Source: Collinsella sp.
GTDB lineage: Bacteria > Actinomycetota > Coriobacteriia > Coriobacteriales > Coriobacteriaceae
NCBI GenBank assembly: GCA_019419505.1
Contig: DXZS01000018.1
Coordinates: 16,940-80,939, forward strand
Length of the DNA: 64,000 bases
Direction: 5' to 3'
A program made the position numbers and the translations under genes. The notes under the pieces are model-generated. The model made no database searches. It was not told where the DNA came from and was given only the letters and a program-made list of their open reading frames with translations. The stretch's first letter is position 1, and each line of letters starts with the position of its first letter. This document shows, one piece after another, positions 8,557 to 15,854 of the stretch.

Positions 8557-9293
8557 CTAGGCCGTGATCATTTTGACGCGTTCGCCGATTTTGGCGTCGC
8601 GCTTGTCGGAAATAACAGTAAAGCCCTCCAGGTCGCACACCTTTACATTTGAAAACACGTGGAACTTGGAGCTATCGGCGAGCACGTAACTCGCCTGGGA
8701 ATTCTGCATCACGATACGTTTTTTGATAGCCTCGGGATAACCTGGCGTCATGATGCCGCGGTCCTCGTCCACCGCGTTGACACCTATAAACGCCCGGTCA
8801 AAGTACAGCTCGCGCAGCGCGCTCTCAACCATAGGACCGGTGAGCGAGCAGGTAACGGGGTTGAAGTCGCCGCCAATTACCACCACCTTAGCAGCAAGCT
8901 CGCCCGTAAACCAACATGCATAGCCGTTGGTGGTGTAGATAGTCACCGGCTTGTCGACGAGCAGGCTCAGGAGCGCCATCGCGGTGGTACCGGAGTCGAC
9001 ATAGACCGTCTCACCGTCCTCGACCTCCGCCGCCGCACAACGCGCGATCAGGTCCTTCTCGCTGCTCCGCTGCGCACCCTTCTCAAAAACGCTCGCCTCG
9101 TGAGCCGCGGAATGCAACTTAACCGCGCCGCCGGTCAGATACTCGATGCTCCCCCGCTTCTCAAGTTCTTTGAGGTCACGGCGAAGCGTAGACATCGACA
9201 CATCGGGCATAAAGGCCGCGAGCTCGTCGATCTTGAGCAGATCGACCTCCTTAAGCTTATTGAGAATCAGTTCATGCGCTCATACGGAATCAT
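8557..9293 (-). pseudogene. DeoR/GlpR-family regulator, frameshifted near the N-terminus
   Basis: The body (frame open from about 9270 to the stop) is a DeoR-family repressor: second half of the winged HTH (VSMSTLRRDLKELEKRG...GGAV) and the sugar-phosphate-sensing domain (VYVDSGTT, VVIGGD, FIGVNAVD). The first helix is in another frame. ATG 9293, with AGGA 10 nt upstream, reads MIPYERMN then TGA; adding one C at about 9270 restores the frame MN-L-ILNKLKEVDLLKIDELAAF, a normal DeoR start. So one base is missing, or the gene is dead. A product from the internal ATG at 9210 would lack the first HTH helix. The intact gene probably repressed the downstream-of-promoter PTS/isomerase genes next door. 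The 1-bp deletion could be a sequencing error. Confidence 0.75.
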
Positions 9294-9351
9294 CGGCGTT
9301 CCGTCCTTTTCATCTGTTTTCAAAGTTTACTCCAATCATGTCAATCAAAAG

Positions 9352-9389
9352 AAAAAAAGGGCCGCTGCGATATAAACAGCGACCCTTTA
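9352..9389 (-). terminator. terminator after the PTS EIIBC gene
   Basis: On the minus strand AAAGGGTCGC pairs with GCGGCCCTTT (imperfect) and is followed by TTTTTTCTTTT. It ends the isomerase/EIIBC transcript before the deoR remnant. Confidence 0.8.
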
Positions 9390-9444
9390 TTAGATGGAAG
9401 TCGGTCTTAGCCTTGGACACATGGTGTGGGGCCTCAAAGCAAGA

Positions 9445-11700
9445 CTAGGCGAGCTGATCGTCCTTACCGGTGAAGATGTAGCCGAGCACGCCGACGACAA
9501 CAGCCGAGATAACCATACCGATCATGGCGAAGGCGAAGTTCATCGGATCGGAGGAGACGAAGGCCGGGAACGTGGTGACGGAGCCAAAGACAAAGGCAGT
9601 GGTGACAACCTTGAAAACGCCGAGGAACGCGCCACCGCAGGCACCGCCGATAATCTGAGCCAGGAAGAGCTTCTTATTCTTGAGGAGCATGCCAAAGAGC
9701 GTGGGCTCGATGATGGCAGAGAGGCAGATGGTCACGGCGCCGGTCATAGCAAAGCTCTTGAGCTTCTGGTCGCGGGCCTTGAGGAAGACGCCGAGGGCGC
9801 AGCCGATAACGGCAAAGTTGCAGGCAAAGGTGGCCGGGCAAATGTAGTCGAAGCCGTTGGAAGCGATGTTGTTGATCATGATAGGGTTGACGGCCCAGTG
9901 AATACCCATCGAGACGAGCACGGACCAGCCGCCGCCCACCAGGATGCCAGCAAGTACGTTGGAGCGGGCGATGAGCCAGTTGACCACGAAGGCAATGCCC
10001 TCGCCGGCATAGACGCCCAAGGGACCAATCACGAGCATAGTGGCGGGAACCATGATGATCAGCGAGACCGCGGGGAGCACGACGAGCCTGAGAGTCTCGG
10101 GCACATGCTCATCCAGGAACTTATAGAGGAACGAGTAAACCCAGATGGCGATGATGGCCGGGATAACGGTGGAGTTGTAGCTCATGAGCACCACGGGGAT
10201 GCCGAAGAACTCGCTCATGGCGCCGTTGCCCGCATCGCCCATCAAGCCGATAAAATCGGGATAGAGCAAACAGGCGCAGATCAGAGCCGACAGGTACGGG
10301 CTCGCACCGAAGCGTTTGCCCGAGGAGAAGCCTAGAAGCACCGGCAGGAAGTAGAACACGCTCATCGAGAGGGTGTAGAGGATGGTGTAGGTACCCGTGC
10401 CCTCGGTGATAAGGCCAAGCTGAACCGCAAGGATTAGCAGGCCACGGAGGATACCGGAGCCGGCCATGGCGGGCAGCAGCGGAGCAAAGACGCCCGAGAT
10501 AGCAGAGAAGATCCTGGAGACGATACCCTCATCGGAGGAGGTGCTCGTGGAGACCTCGGCGCCCGAGCCCTTGACGAGCGGCTCGAACTTCTCATAGAGC
10601 TTGGGCACCTCGGTGCCGATCAGCACTTGATACTGGCCGGCCGAGTTGACGGTGTTGACCACGCCGTCGACCTCCTTGACGGCCGCGTCGTCACACTTGG
10701 AATCGTCGCGTAGGTTCAGGCGAAGACGAGTGGCGCAGTGCGTCATGCCCGAGATGTTCTCGGGGCCGCCCACGGCGGCAAGAATGCCCTTGGCAGTAGC
10801 TTCCCAATCGCGTTTCATATAATGATTACCCCCCATCGTGCAGAAGAGCTCGCGCACGAGCGCGGCCGCTGCAAGCGCATCGTTTGCATCGATCACGGAC
10901 TGAATCTTTTCCTGGCCCACGCTTTCCAGGGCGTCATTCATAAGCTTCATCATAACGAGGTTATGAGCGCACTCCCCTTCCGCATCCTCGATAATCGGGA
11001 ACGTATCGAAGTAGACGGCGCGGTCAAAGGCGTACTTCTTGAGATAGAAGAGCATTTCGAGCATCTTGACAGGCGTAGCCATGCCAATCATGAGTCCGTC
11101 GTCCATCACGCCGTAACCATCGTTGAGGTGAATGCCGTAGAGCTTGCCGGCACGGCCGAAGATATCGGTAGCCATCGCGGGGTTCTCGTGCTTCATGAGC
11201 ATGTGACAGTAATCGAGCGTGACACCCAGATTCTCGCGGTCCGCCGCGTTGAGGATCATGCCGGTGAGGCCCATCGTATCGATATAGGCGTAGCTGCGCT
11301 CCTCATAGGGCTTGTACTCGATGAAGATATGCAGGTCGGGCGCATAGTCGCAGACCGCCTGGAACGCCTTAACGAGGTTGTCAAACACGTGGGTGTAGTC
11401 GATCTGGAAGCTGTAGTCGAAGCCATCGTGGCCGAGCCAGATCGTCACGGTATCGCCGCCGCAGGTGCGACAGTAATCGCAGGCCTCATAGCAGAGCTTA
11501 AGCGCCTCTCCAGCGAGCGCGGGATCCTGGTTGCCCAGGTCCCCATTGATAAAATCGCTGCGAAAGCGAAGAGCCGTGCCGTTGAGCTTAAGATCGTGTG
11601 CGTCGAGCTTGGCCTTCATCTCCTCGGCGGGGATGCCCACCACGTGCTCAGGGTAATTAAGGTCCACATGGGTGAGGCCGACAAGGGCCACATCCACCAT
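9445..11700 (-). CDS. sugar isomerase/epimerase TIM barrel run together with PTS EIIBC
   Basis: A single 751-aa open frame. Residues about 10-293 are a xylose-isomerase-like TIM barrel (FIEYKPYE, LDYCHMLMKHENP, GIHLNDGYG), sugar-phosphate isomerase/epimerase type. Residues 295-375 are a PTS EIIB domain with the phospho-cysteine in THCATRLR (Cys322). Residues about 395-745 are a glucoside-type EIIC with many membrane segments. No EIIA is present. ATG 10818 (EIIBC, MKRDWEATAKG) follows a G6 tract at 10829-10834; with five G the barrel would end in TGA overlapping that ATG by 4 bp, so two coupled genes are more likely than a true fusion. The barrel also lacks its first strand: homology begins at about 11680, where a wecA fragment starts on the other strand. 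Uptake and conversion of an unknown sugar is the likely role. Confidence 0.8.
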   Translation of the reverse strand: MVDVALVGLTHVDLNYPEHVVGIPAEEMKAKLDAHDLKLNGTALRFRSDFINGDLGNQDPALAGEALKLCYEACDYCRTCGGDTVTIWLGHDGFDYSFQIDYTHVFDNLVKAFQAVCDYAPDLHIFIEYKPYEERSYAYIDTMGLTGMILNAADRENLGVTLDYCHMLMKHENPAMATDIFGRAGKLYGIHLNDGYGVMDDGLMIGMATPVKMLEMLFYLKKYAFDRAVYFDTFPIIEDAEGECAHNLVMMKLMNDALESVGQEKIQSVIDANDALAAAALVRELFCTMGGNHYMKRDWEATAKGILAAVGGPENISGMTHCATRLRLNLRDDSKCDDAAVKEVDGVVNTVNSAGQYQVLIGTEVPKLYEKFEPLVKGSGAEVSTSTSSDEGIVSRIFSAISGVFAPLLPAMAGSGILRGLLILAVQLGLITEGTGTYTILYTLSMSVFYFLPVLLGFSSGKRFGASPYLSALICACLLYPDFIGLMGDAGNGAMSEFFGIPVVLMSYNSTVIPAIIAIWVYSFLYKFLDEHVPETLRLVVLPAVSLIIMVPATMLVIGPLGVYAGEGIAFVVNWLIARSNVLAGILVGGGWSVLVSMGIHWAVNPIMINNIASNGFDYICPATFACNFAVIGCALGVFLKARDQKLKSFAMTGAVTICLSAIIEPTLFGMLLKNKKLFLAQIIGGACGGAFLGVFKVVTTAFVFGSVTTFPAFVSSDPMNFAFAMIGMVISAVVVGVLGYIFTGKDDQLA

Positions 11701-12069
11701 CGCCTGATCCAGGAGGGCTACGACCAGCGCCAGGCGGTCCTGCTCATCTACGCATGGCGTCTACTGCTCTCCCTCGGCGCCATGGTGATCAACCAGGTCC
11801 CCGTGGGAGCCCGCGTGGTGATCTTCCTCTTGCTGTTCGCGTGCTCGGCGCTATTCGCCGCGCGCCTGCACCTGTTTGAGCCAGTACTGCGTCACCACTA
11901 CAATCCCAAGACTCAGCGAGATGAGACCGTCACGCCCGAAGACCACGCTTTCGCCGCCGAGGAGCGCGCGGCGCACGTGGCCCATGAGGAGCGGCTCGAG
12001 CATATCGAGGGGCTCCTTCCCAAGAAGGGAAACGACCCTGCGGGACGACAAGGCGAAAACCATCGTTGA
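11676..12069 (+). pseudogene. 3' fragment of undecaprenyl-phosphate GlcNAc-1-P transferase (WecA/TagO-like)
   Basis: About 130 codons read ADKGHIHHRLIQEGYDQRQA, then two hydrophobic segments and a charged tail ending at TGA 12069. GHIHHRL is the C-terminal cytoplasmic motif of the WecA/TagO/MraY polyprenyl-phosphate sugar transferases, followed by QAVLL-type helices as here. The N-terminal two thirds of the protein (all catalytic Asp motifs) is missing: immediately upstream is the antisense of the isomerase gene. The open frame that continues back to 10738 is therefore accidental. It would not be active. Confidence 0.75.
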
Positions 12070-12158
12070 TTCCGGCAAGAGACGCCGTTTCTCTGGTAGC
12101 TTCATCTTCAACCAAGACCGACAATGCCGGCCGGGCACTCAACCCAAAAGGAGACAGC

Positions 12159-13208
12159 ATGCCCAACGAACTCAGCTATGAGGTCAGCCTCGAGCGCAGC
12201 AACCAGATCCGCGCCGACCTGCCGCAGCACCCCGAGAAGTACACCATGCTCACCGGCGACCGCCCCACCGGCCGCCTGCACCTCGGCCACTACTTCGGCA
12301 CCCTCAAGGGCCGTGTCGAGCTGCAGGACATGGCCGTGCACACCAACGTGCTCATCGCCGACTACCAGGTCATCACCGACCGCGACAGCACCGATAACAT
12401 CCAGGACAACGTGTACAACATGGTCATGGACTACCTTGCCTGCGGTATCGATCCCGACAAGACCATGATCTACGCGCACTCCGCCGTGCCCGCAGCCAAC
12501 CAGCTCATGCTGCCGTTCCTGTCGCTGGTGTCCGAGGCCGAGCTGGCTCGCAACCCCACGGTCAAGGCCGAGATGGAGGCCTCGGGCCACGAGCTCACCG
12601 GCCTTCTGCTCACCTACCCGGTGCACCAGGCCTGCGACATCCTGTTCTGCAAGGGCAATGTGGTGCCCGTCGGTCGCGACCAGCTGCCGCACATCGAGCT
12701 CACCCGCACCATCGCCCGCCGCTTTAACAACCGTTACGGCAAGGTGTTCCCCGAGGTCGACGCGCTGCTGTCCGAGACCCCGCTGCTGCCCGGCCTGGAC
12801 GGGCGCAAGATGAGCAAGAGCTACGGCAACGCCATTAACATCTCGATGACCGCCGAGGAGACGGCCAAGCGCATCAAGAAGAGCCAGACCGACTCCGAGC
12901 GCATGATCACGTTCGATCCCGAGAATCGCCCCGGCGTGTCCGGCCTGCTTTCGACGGCCGCCATCTGCACCGGCCGTTCCGAGGTCGAGATTGCCGAGGA
13001 GATTGGCATGGGCGGCTCCGGCCAGCTCAAGAAGTGCGTGACCGAGGCCGTCAACGAGCACTTCGCCCCCATCCGCGCGCGCCGCGAGGAGCTCGTGCAG
13101 GATATGGACTACGTCAAGGACGTCCTGCACGAGGGCAACCGCCGCGCTAACGAGGTCGCCGAGGCCACGCTCGCCGAGGTGCGCGAGGCCATGGGCATGG
13201 TGTACTAG
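12159..13208 (+). CDS. trpS: tryptophan--tRNA ligase
   Basis: A 349-aa class I aminoacyl-tRNA synthetase of normal TrpRS length. The ATP-site motif is LHLGH (residues 40-44, the HIGH equivalent, in TGRLHLGHYFG) and KMSKS is at residues 217-221. It charges tRNA-Trp in the cytosol. AAAAGGAG with 5-nt spacing fixes ATG 12159; the open frame extends upstream to 12066 without a ribosome site. It seems intact, although broken genes lie on both sides. No T-box leader is evident in the 90 bp upstream. Confidence 0.95.
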   Translation: MPNELSYEVSLERSNQIRADLPQHPEKYTMLTGDRPTGRLHLGHYFGTLKGRVELQDMAVHTNVLIADYQVITDRDSTDNIQDNVYNMVMDYLACGIDPDKTMIYAHSAVPAANQLMLPFLSLVSEAELARNPTVKAEMEASGHELTGLLLTYPVHQACDILFCKGNVVPVGRDQLPHIELTRTIARRFNNRYGKVFPEVDALLSETPLLPGLDGRKMSKSYGNAINISMTAEETAKRIKKSQTDSERMITFDPENRPGVSGLLSTAAICTGRSEVEIAEEIGMGGSGQLKKCVTEAVNEHFAPIRARREELVQDMDYVKDVLHEGNRRANEVAEATLAEVREAMGMVY

Positions 13209-13209
13209 C

Positions 13210-13354
13210 ATGTACCGCCTTGTTGCAAGCGATATGGACGAGACCTTCCTCGACTCCAATCACGCCATCCCCGAGGCGAACATCCGCGCGCTCAAGCGCA
13301 TGAAGGAGCTGGGGGGTTCTGCTCGTCCCCTCAAGCGGGCGCTGGTACTCGTAG
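13210..13354 (+). pseudogene. 5' fragment of a Cof-type HAD phosphatase
   Basis: It starts one base after the trpS stop. The first 35 residues (LVASDMDETFLDSNHAIP, then IRALKRMKELG) are a Cof/subfamily IIB HAD N-terminus with the DxD motif. At a G6 tract (13311-13316) the frame slips; with five G it continues VLLVPSSGRWYS, which is the next expected HAD motif, and then meets TAG at 13352. After that the sequence belongs to another gene. So about 48 of an expected 260-280 residues remain. It was probably cotranscribed with trpS. Confidence 0.75.
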
Positions 13355-13471
13355 ATGCGCAGCGCCAACGGTCAGGTGGAATGGATCTTGCGAGACGCCC
13401 TCAAACGCGCGGGAAGGCTGCCAAAGAAAGAGCCCTCGTTCAAGGGCACGCCCAAAGGCGAGGAGGGCTAA
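13355..13471 (+). pseudogene. 3' fragment of an Arc-type ribbon-helix-helix protein
   Basis: A 38-codon frame, MRSANGQVEWILRDALKRAG plus a basic tail, matches the second half of Arc/Mnt-like RHH proteins (the R-S-x-N-x-Q-x-x-W-x-L pattern of antitoxin-type DNA binders). The N-terminal beta strand that contacts DNA is missing because the frame is preceded directly by TAG and by the HAD fragment. It may be an antitoxin or phage-type repressor remnant. No toxin partner is seen. Confidence 0.55.
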
Positions 13472-13549
13472 GCCGGGAAGACAGGGCTCGGGCGCGGCCG
13501 ACGTCGGGGCAAAGCCGCGCTCTGCCTCGCCAGCGCCGAGGCAGAGTTG

Positions 13550-13587
13550 AGCCCCGCCGCTCCAAAGTCGAGCCGAGCGGCGGGGCC
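13550..13587 (+). terminator. hairpin in gene-free stretch 13472-13817
   Basis: GCCCCGCCGCT pairs with AGCGGCGGGGC around a 14-nt loop, without a T tract. The rest of 13472-13680 is GC-rich and holds no gene that I can recognise. Confidence 0.4.
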
Positions 13588-13680
13588 AACACCAACCCAA
13601 AGCAAGCTCGCCCCCTCTATACGCACCAACCGGTCCCCGGAGGCACCCGCCTTTGGAGACCGTTCTTTTCCCAGCTAGAT

Positions 13681-13759
13681 GTCGTATATAAAGCCTTTTG
13701 ACAGCTCGATTTTGCCCCGTGGGGGTCAAATATAAAGACCTTTGATGGTACGATGCTCG
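13681..13759 (+). promoter_or_regulatory. two imperfect direct repeats upstream of an XRE gene
   Basis: GTCGTATATAAAGCCTTTTGAC (shown here in two parts: GTCGTATATAAAG, CCTTTTGAC) at 13681 recurs as GTCAAATATAAAG-ACCTTTGAT at 13725, 44 bp apart, both ending in a CGAT-like block. They lie 60-135 bp before the start of the XRE-type membrane regulator at 13818. Possible operators or paired promoter elements for autoregulation. Confidence 0.45.
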
Positions 13760-13817
13760 CGTCAATGACATGGTGGCTCTCGACAGGGGTCACCCCGACC
13801 CTCTAGGGAGCAAACGC

Positions 13818-14438
13818 ATGGAGCTGGGCTCGCACATCAAGGAGCATCGCACGGAGCTCGGACTGTCCCAAGACGATCTGGCGGAGCGCATCTACGTGTC
13901 GCGCCAGACCATCAGCAACTGGGAGTGCGGCCGTACGTATCCGGATGTCCAGAGCCTGCTGCTGCTTTCCAACGTGTTCGGGGTGACCGTGGACTCCCTC
14001 ATCAAAGGAGATGTGGAAACCATGGCACAGGTAATGAACGAAGCGGTCAAGAAGTACAACGCCCTCTCCACAATCACGGTCGTGAGCGCGGTCGTGTTTT
14101 TGGTGCTGAGCGCGTGGGCGGCGTTCCAGTTCGAATGGGGCTGGGGCATGCACATCGCGCCCACCGCGGCGTTTGCCGCCGTGGCGCTCGTCGTGATGCT
14201 CGTGGCGTTCGTGTATATGGAACGCATGAAGAAGCAGCACGACCTCGTCACGTACCGCGAGGTGTTGGCGTTTAGCCGCGGCGAGCAGGTCGATCGCGAC
14301 ACGCTCGAGGGGCGCCGTGAGCGCGAGATGAACCCTTGGGTCAAGGGCACGCGCAACGCGGTGCAGATCATCATCGGCGCCATCGCCGGCGGACTGGTGG
14401 GCGTCGGCATCGGCATGCTCGCCAAGATGCTGAGTTAA
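13818..14438 (+). CDS. membrane-anchored XRE-family regulator
   Basis: A 206-aa protein. Residues 1-65 form a Cro/C1 HTH (GLSQDDLAERIYVSRQTISNWE). Predicted membrane helices lie at about 83-104, 112-134 and 182-203; between the second and third is a charged cytoplasmic segment with HDLVTYREVLAF (141-152). This architecture suggests a membrane-tethered transcription regulator. The gene at 15092 is a full-length paralogue with the same layout and the same DLVTYRE motif. ATG 13818 follows AGGGAG with 7-nt spacing. Downstream on the same strand is a small membrane protein. The signal and target genes are unknown. Confidence 0.8.
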   Translation: MELGSHIKEHRTELGLSQDDLAERIYVSRQTISNWECGRTYPDVQSLLLLSNVFGVTVDSLIKGDVETMAQVMNEAVKKYNALSTITVVSAVVFLVLSAWAAFQFEWGWGMHIAPTAAFAAVALVVMLVAFVYMERMKKQHDLVTYREVLAFSRGEQVDRDTLEGRREREMNPWVKGTRNAVQIIIGAIAGGLVGVGIGMLAKMLS

Positions 14439-14481
14439 AAGCGCGGGTACGCACCCGTTCCCCGAAATGGTATCCCCCTTA

Positions 14482-14519
14482 GCCCCCCCATTCTGAAGAT
14501 GTATGCCAGAATGGGGGGC
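14482..14519. repeat. hairpin between XRE gene and small membrane gene
   Basis: GCCCCCC-CATTCT pairs with AGAATG-GGGGGC (one bulge) around a 13-nt loop. It is 44 bp after the XRE stop and ends 10 bp before the AGGAGG of the next gene. There is no T tract, so it may tune translation or processing rather than terminate. Confidence 0.5.
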
Positions 14520-14541
14520 GATTCCCGTTAGGAGGTGCCCC

Positions 14542-14895
14542 ATGAACGTCACCGTACGCGCGTCCCTCATCGCATTGATCGCAATCGTTGGCGTCTGCTG
14601 GGCAATCCCCGTCCTCCTGGTGAGCGTCGTCCCATCCGATGCCGGCATGATCGCCATGATGGCGCTGATCTACCCCGTGCTCCCCGCAACTGCAATCACC
14701 CTCGGTCTGCTCGCCGCGAACTCCGCGAGGACGCTCTTCTGGGTACCCGCAGCGCTCGGAATCGGACCCGCGCTCCTGTTTCCCCTCGCGGTCGAGGGCA
14801 GCCAGGACCTTGCGTTCCATGGGGTTGCCTATACCGCAATCGGCTACGCCGCCATGGGCCTGCGCACCTGGACGACTGCTCGACAACATCGCTAA
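14542..14895 (+). CDS. small hydrophobic membrane protein
   Basis: A 117-aa protein that is nearly all hydrophobic, with about four predicted membrane helices (residues roughly 6-28, 33-55, 62-82, 86-107) and a short basic C-terminus (WTTARQHR). I do not recognise a family. AGGAGG with 6-nt spacing strongly supports ATG 14542 over the upstream ATG at 14503. It lies between two paralogous XRE membrane regulators, which suggests a partner or target of that system; this is inference from position only. The 196 bp after it hold no gene that I can see. Confidence 0.65.
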   Translation: MNVTVRASLIALIAIVGVCWAIPVLLVSVVPSDAGMIAMMALIYPVLPATAITLGLLAANSARTLFWVPAALGIGPALLFPLAVEGSQDLAFHGVAYTAIGYAAMGLRTWTTARQHR

Positions 14896-15091
14896 GCCAT
14901 CGCCCCGCAAGCCTCCACAAGCCAGATCTCCCCGCGGCGATGGCACGCATCGCAGCAACAATCATGCAGGTAAACCCCATGCAAAACAATTTTTGCAGCG
15001 CCCGGCAAGCCTTGCCGCATATGATGTACAACAGATTCGATAGCGCACCCGATGTGTTCGCGGGACGCTCCTTCACGACCGGGAGGTGACG

Positions 15092-15712
15092 ATGGACATC
15101 AGCAACCAGATAAAGACGAGGCGCGAGGCGATGGGGCTCTCCCAAGAACAGCTCGCCGAGAAACTCTACGTGTCGCGTCAGACGATCTCGAACTGGGAGC
15201 GGGACAAGACGTATCCGGACGTCCAGAGCCTGCTCATGCTGAGCATCCTATTCGGCACCTCCATAGACACGCTCGTGAAGGGAGACGTGACCGTTATGGA
15301 AGAGGCAGTCGAAAGAGATCGCAAGCGCATGGGAACGCGGATGCTATGGCTGGCCGTGCTGATGCTCGCGTTGCTGGCGGTGGCGTTCGCACTGATACTG
15401 TCGCCGGCGTTTAACTGGATGGAGGGCACCTGGGGCGCCGGCGTCGCCGCGGCTGCGGCGTTCCTGCCGGCGATAGCGGCGCTTGTTGTCGCAACCGTCC
15501 TCGAGCGCATCAAGCGCGAGAACGACCTGGTGACATACCGCGAGATCCTCGCCTTCATGAACGGCGAGGCGAACATCGAGCGCGATCCGCGGGCACTCCC
15601 CCGCCGCGCGTGGCCGACGAAGCATCGACTGGCGTACGACTTGCTGACTTTCATCGCCGCGGCCGCCATCGGCGGAGCACTCGGCTTTGCCGTGTGGGGG
15701 TTGCTGAACTAG
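15092..15712 (+). CDS. membrane-anchored XRE-family regulator, paralogue of 13818-14438
   Basis: A 206-aa protein with the same plan as its upstream paralogue: HTH at residues 1-65 (GLSQEQLAEKLYVSRQTISNWE), membrane helices at about 82-104, 115-137 and 183-205, and the cytoplasmic motif NDLVTYREILAF (144-155). GGGAGG with 5-nt spacing favours ATG 15092 over the GTG at 15086. Bases 15112-15552 of this gene are repeated without a mismatch at 17453-17893, where the copy is truncated. Likely a membrane-tethered DNA-binding regulator; target unknown. Confidence 0.8.
   Translation: MDISNQIKTRREAMGLSQEQLAEKLYVSRQTISNWERDKTYPDVQSLLMLSILFGTSIDTLVKGDVTVMEEAVERDRKRMGTRMLWLAVLMLALLAVAFALILSPAFNWMEGTWGAGVAAAAAFLPAIAALVVATVLERIKRENDLVTYREILAFMNGEANIERDPRALPRRAWPTKHRLAYDLLTFIAAAAIGGALGFAVWGLLN
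15112..15552 (+). repeat. 441-bp direct repeat, copy A
   Basis: Identical base for base, by line-by-line reading, to 17453-17893 at an offset of 2341 bp. Copy A lies wholly inside the intact XRE gene at 15092-15712. Confidence 0.9.
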
Positions 15713-15728
15713 AGGCAGCATCTGCCGA

Positions 15729-15793
15729 AGTCCGCATCACGCGCGTCAAGAATCAGCGCTTTTGGGCGGCGGCGTGCGCTCGTGATGCGGACT
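15729..15793. repeat. inverted repeat after the XRE gene
   Basis: Arms AGTCCGCATCACG (15729-15741) and CGTGATGCGGACT (15781-15793) flank a 39-nt interior with a smaller AGCGC/GCGCT pair. It begins 16 bp after the XRE stop codon and precedes the 3' end of the convergent XRE gene at 15855, so it probably works as a shared transcript end. There is no T tract. Confidence 0.6.
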
Positions 15794-15854
15794 CGAAGGT
15801 GCCCGCAGCCGAAGACTTCAAATTGACTGCAAGCACTAGTAAAATTCCAGCTAC

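Noticed and set aside
10738..12069. 443-codon plus-strand open frame
   Set aside because: The first 940 bp are antisense of the isomerase/EIIB coding sequence; only the last 130 codons have WecA/TagO features.
13210..13701. 163-aa frame as one HAD protein
   Set aside because: HAD similarity stops at the G6 tract; the rest is out-of-frame RHH fragment and GC-rich non-coding sequence.
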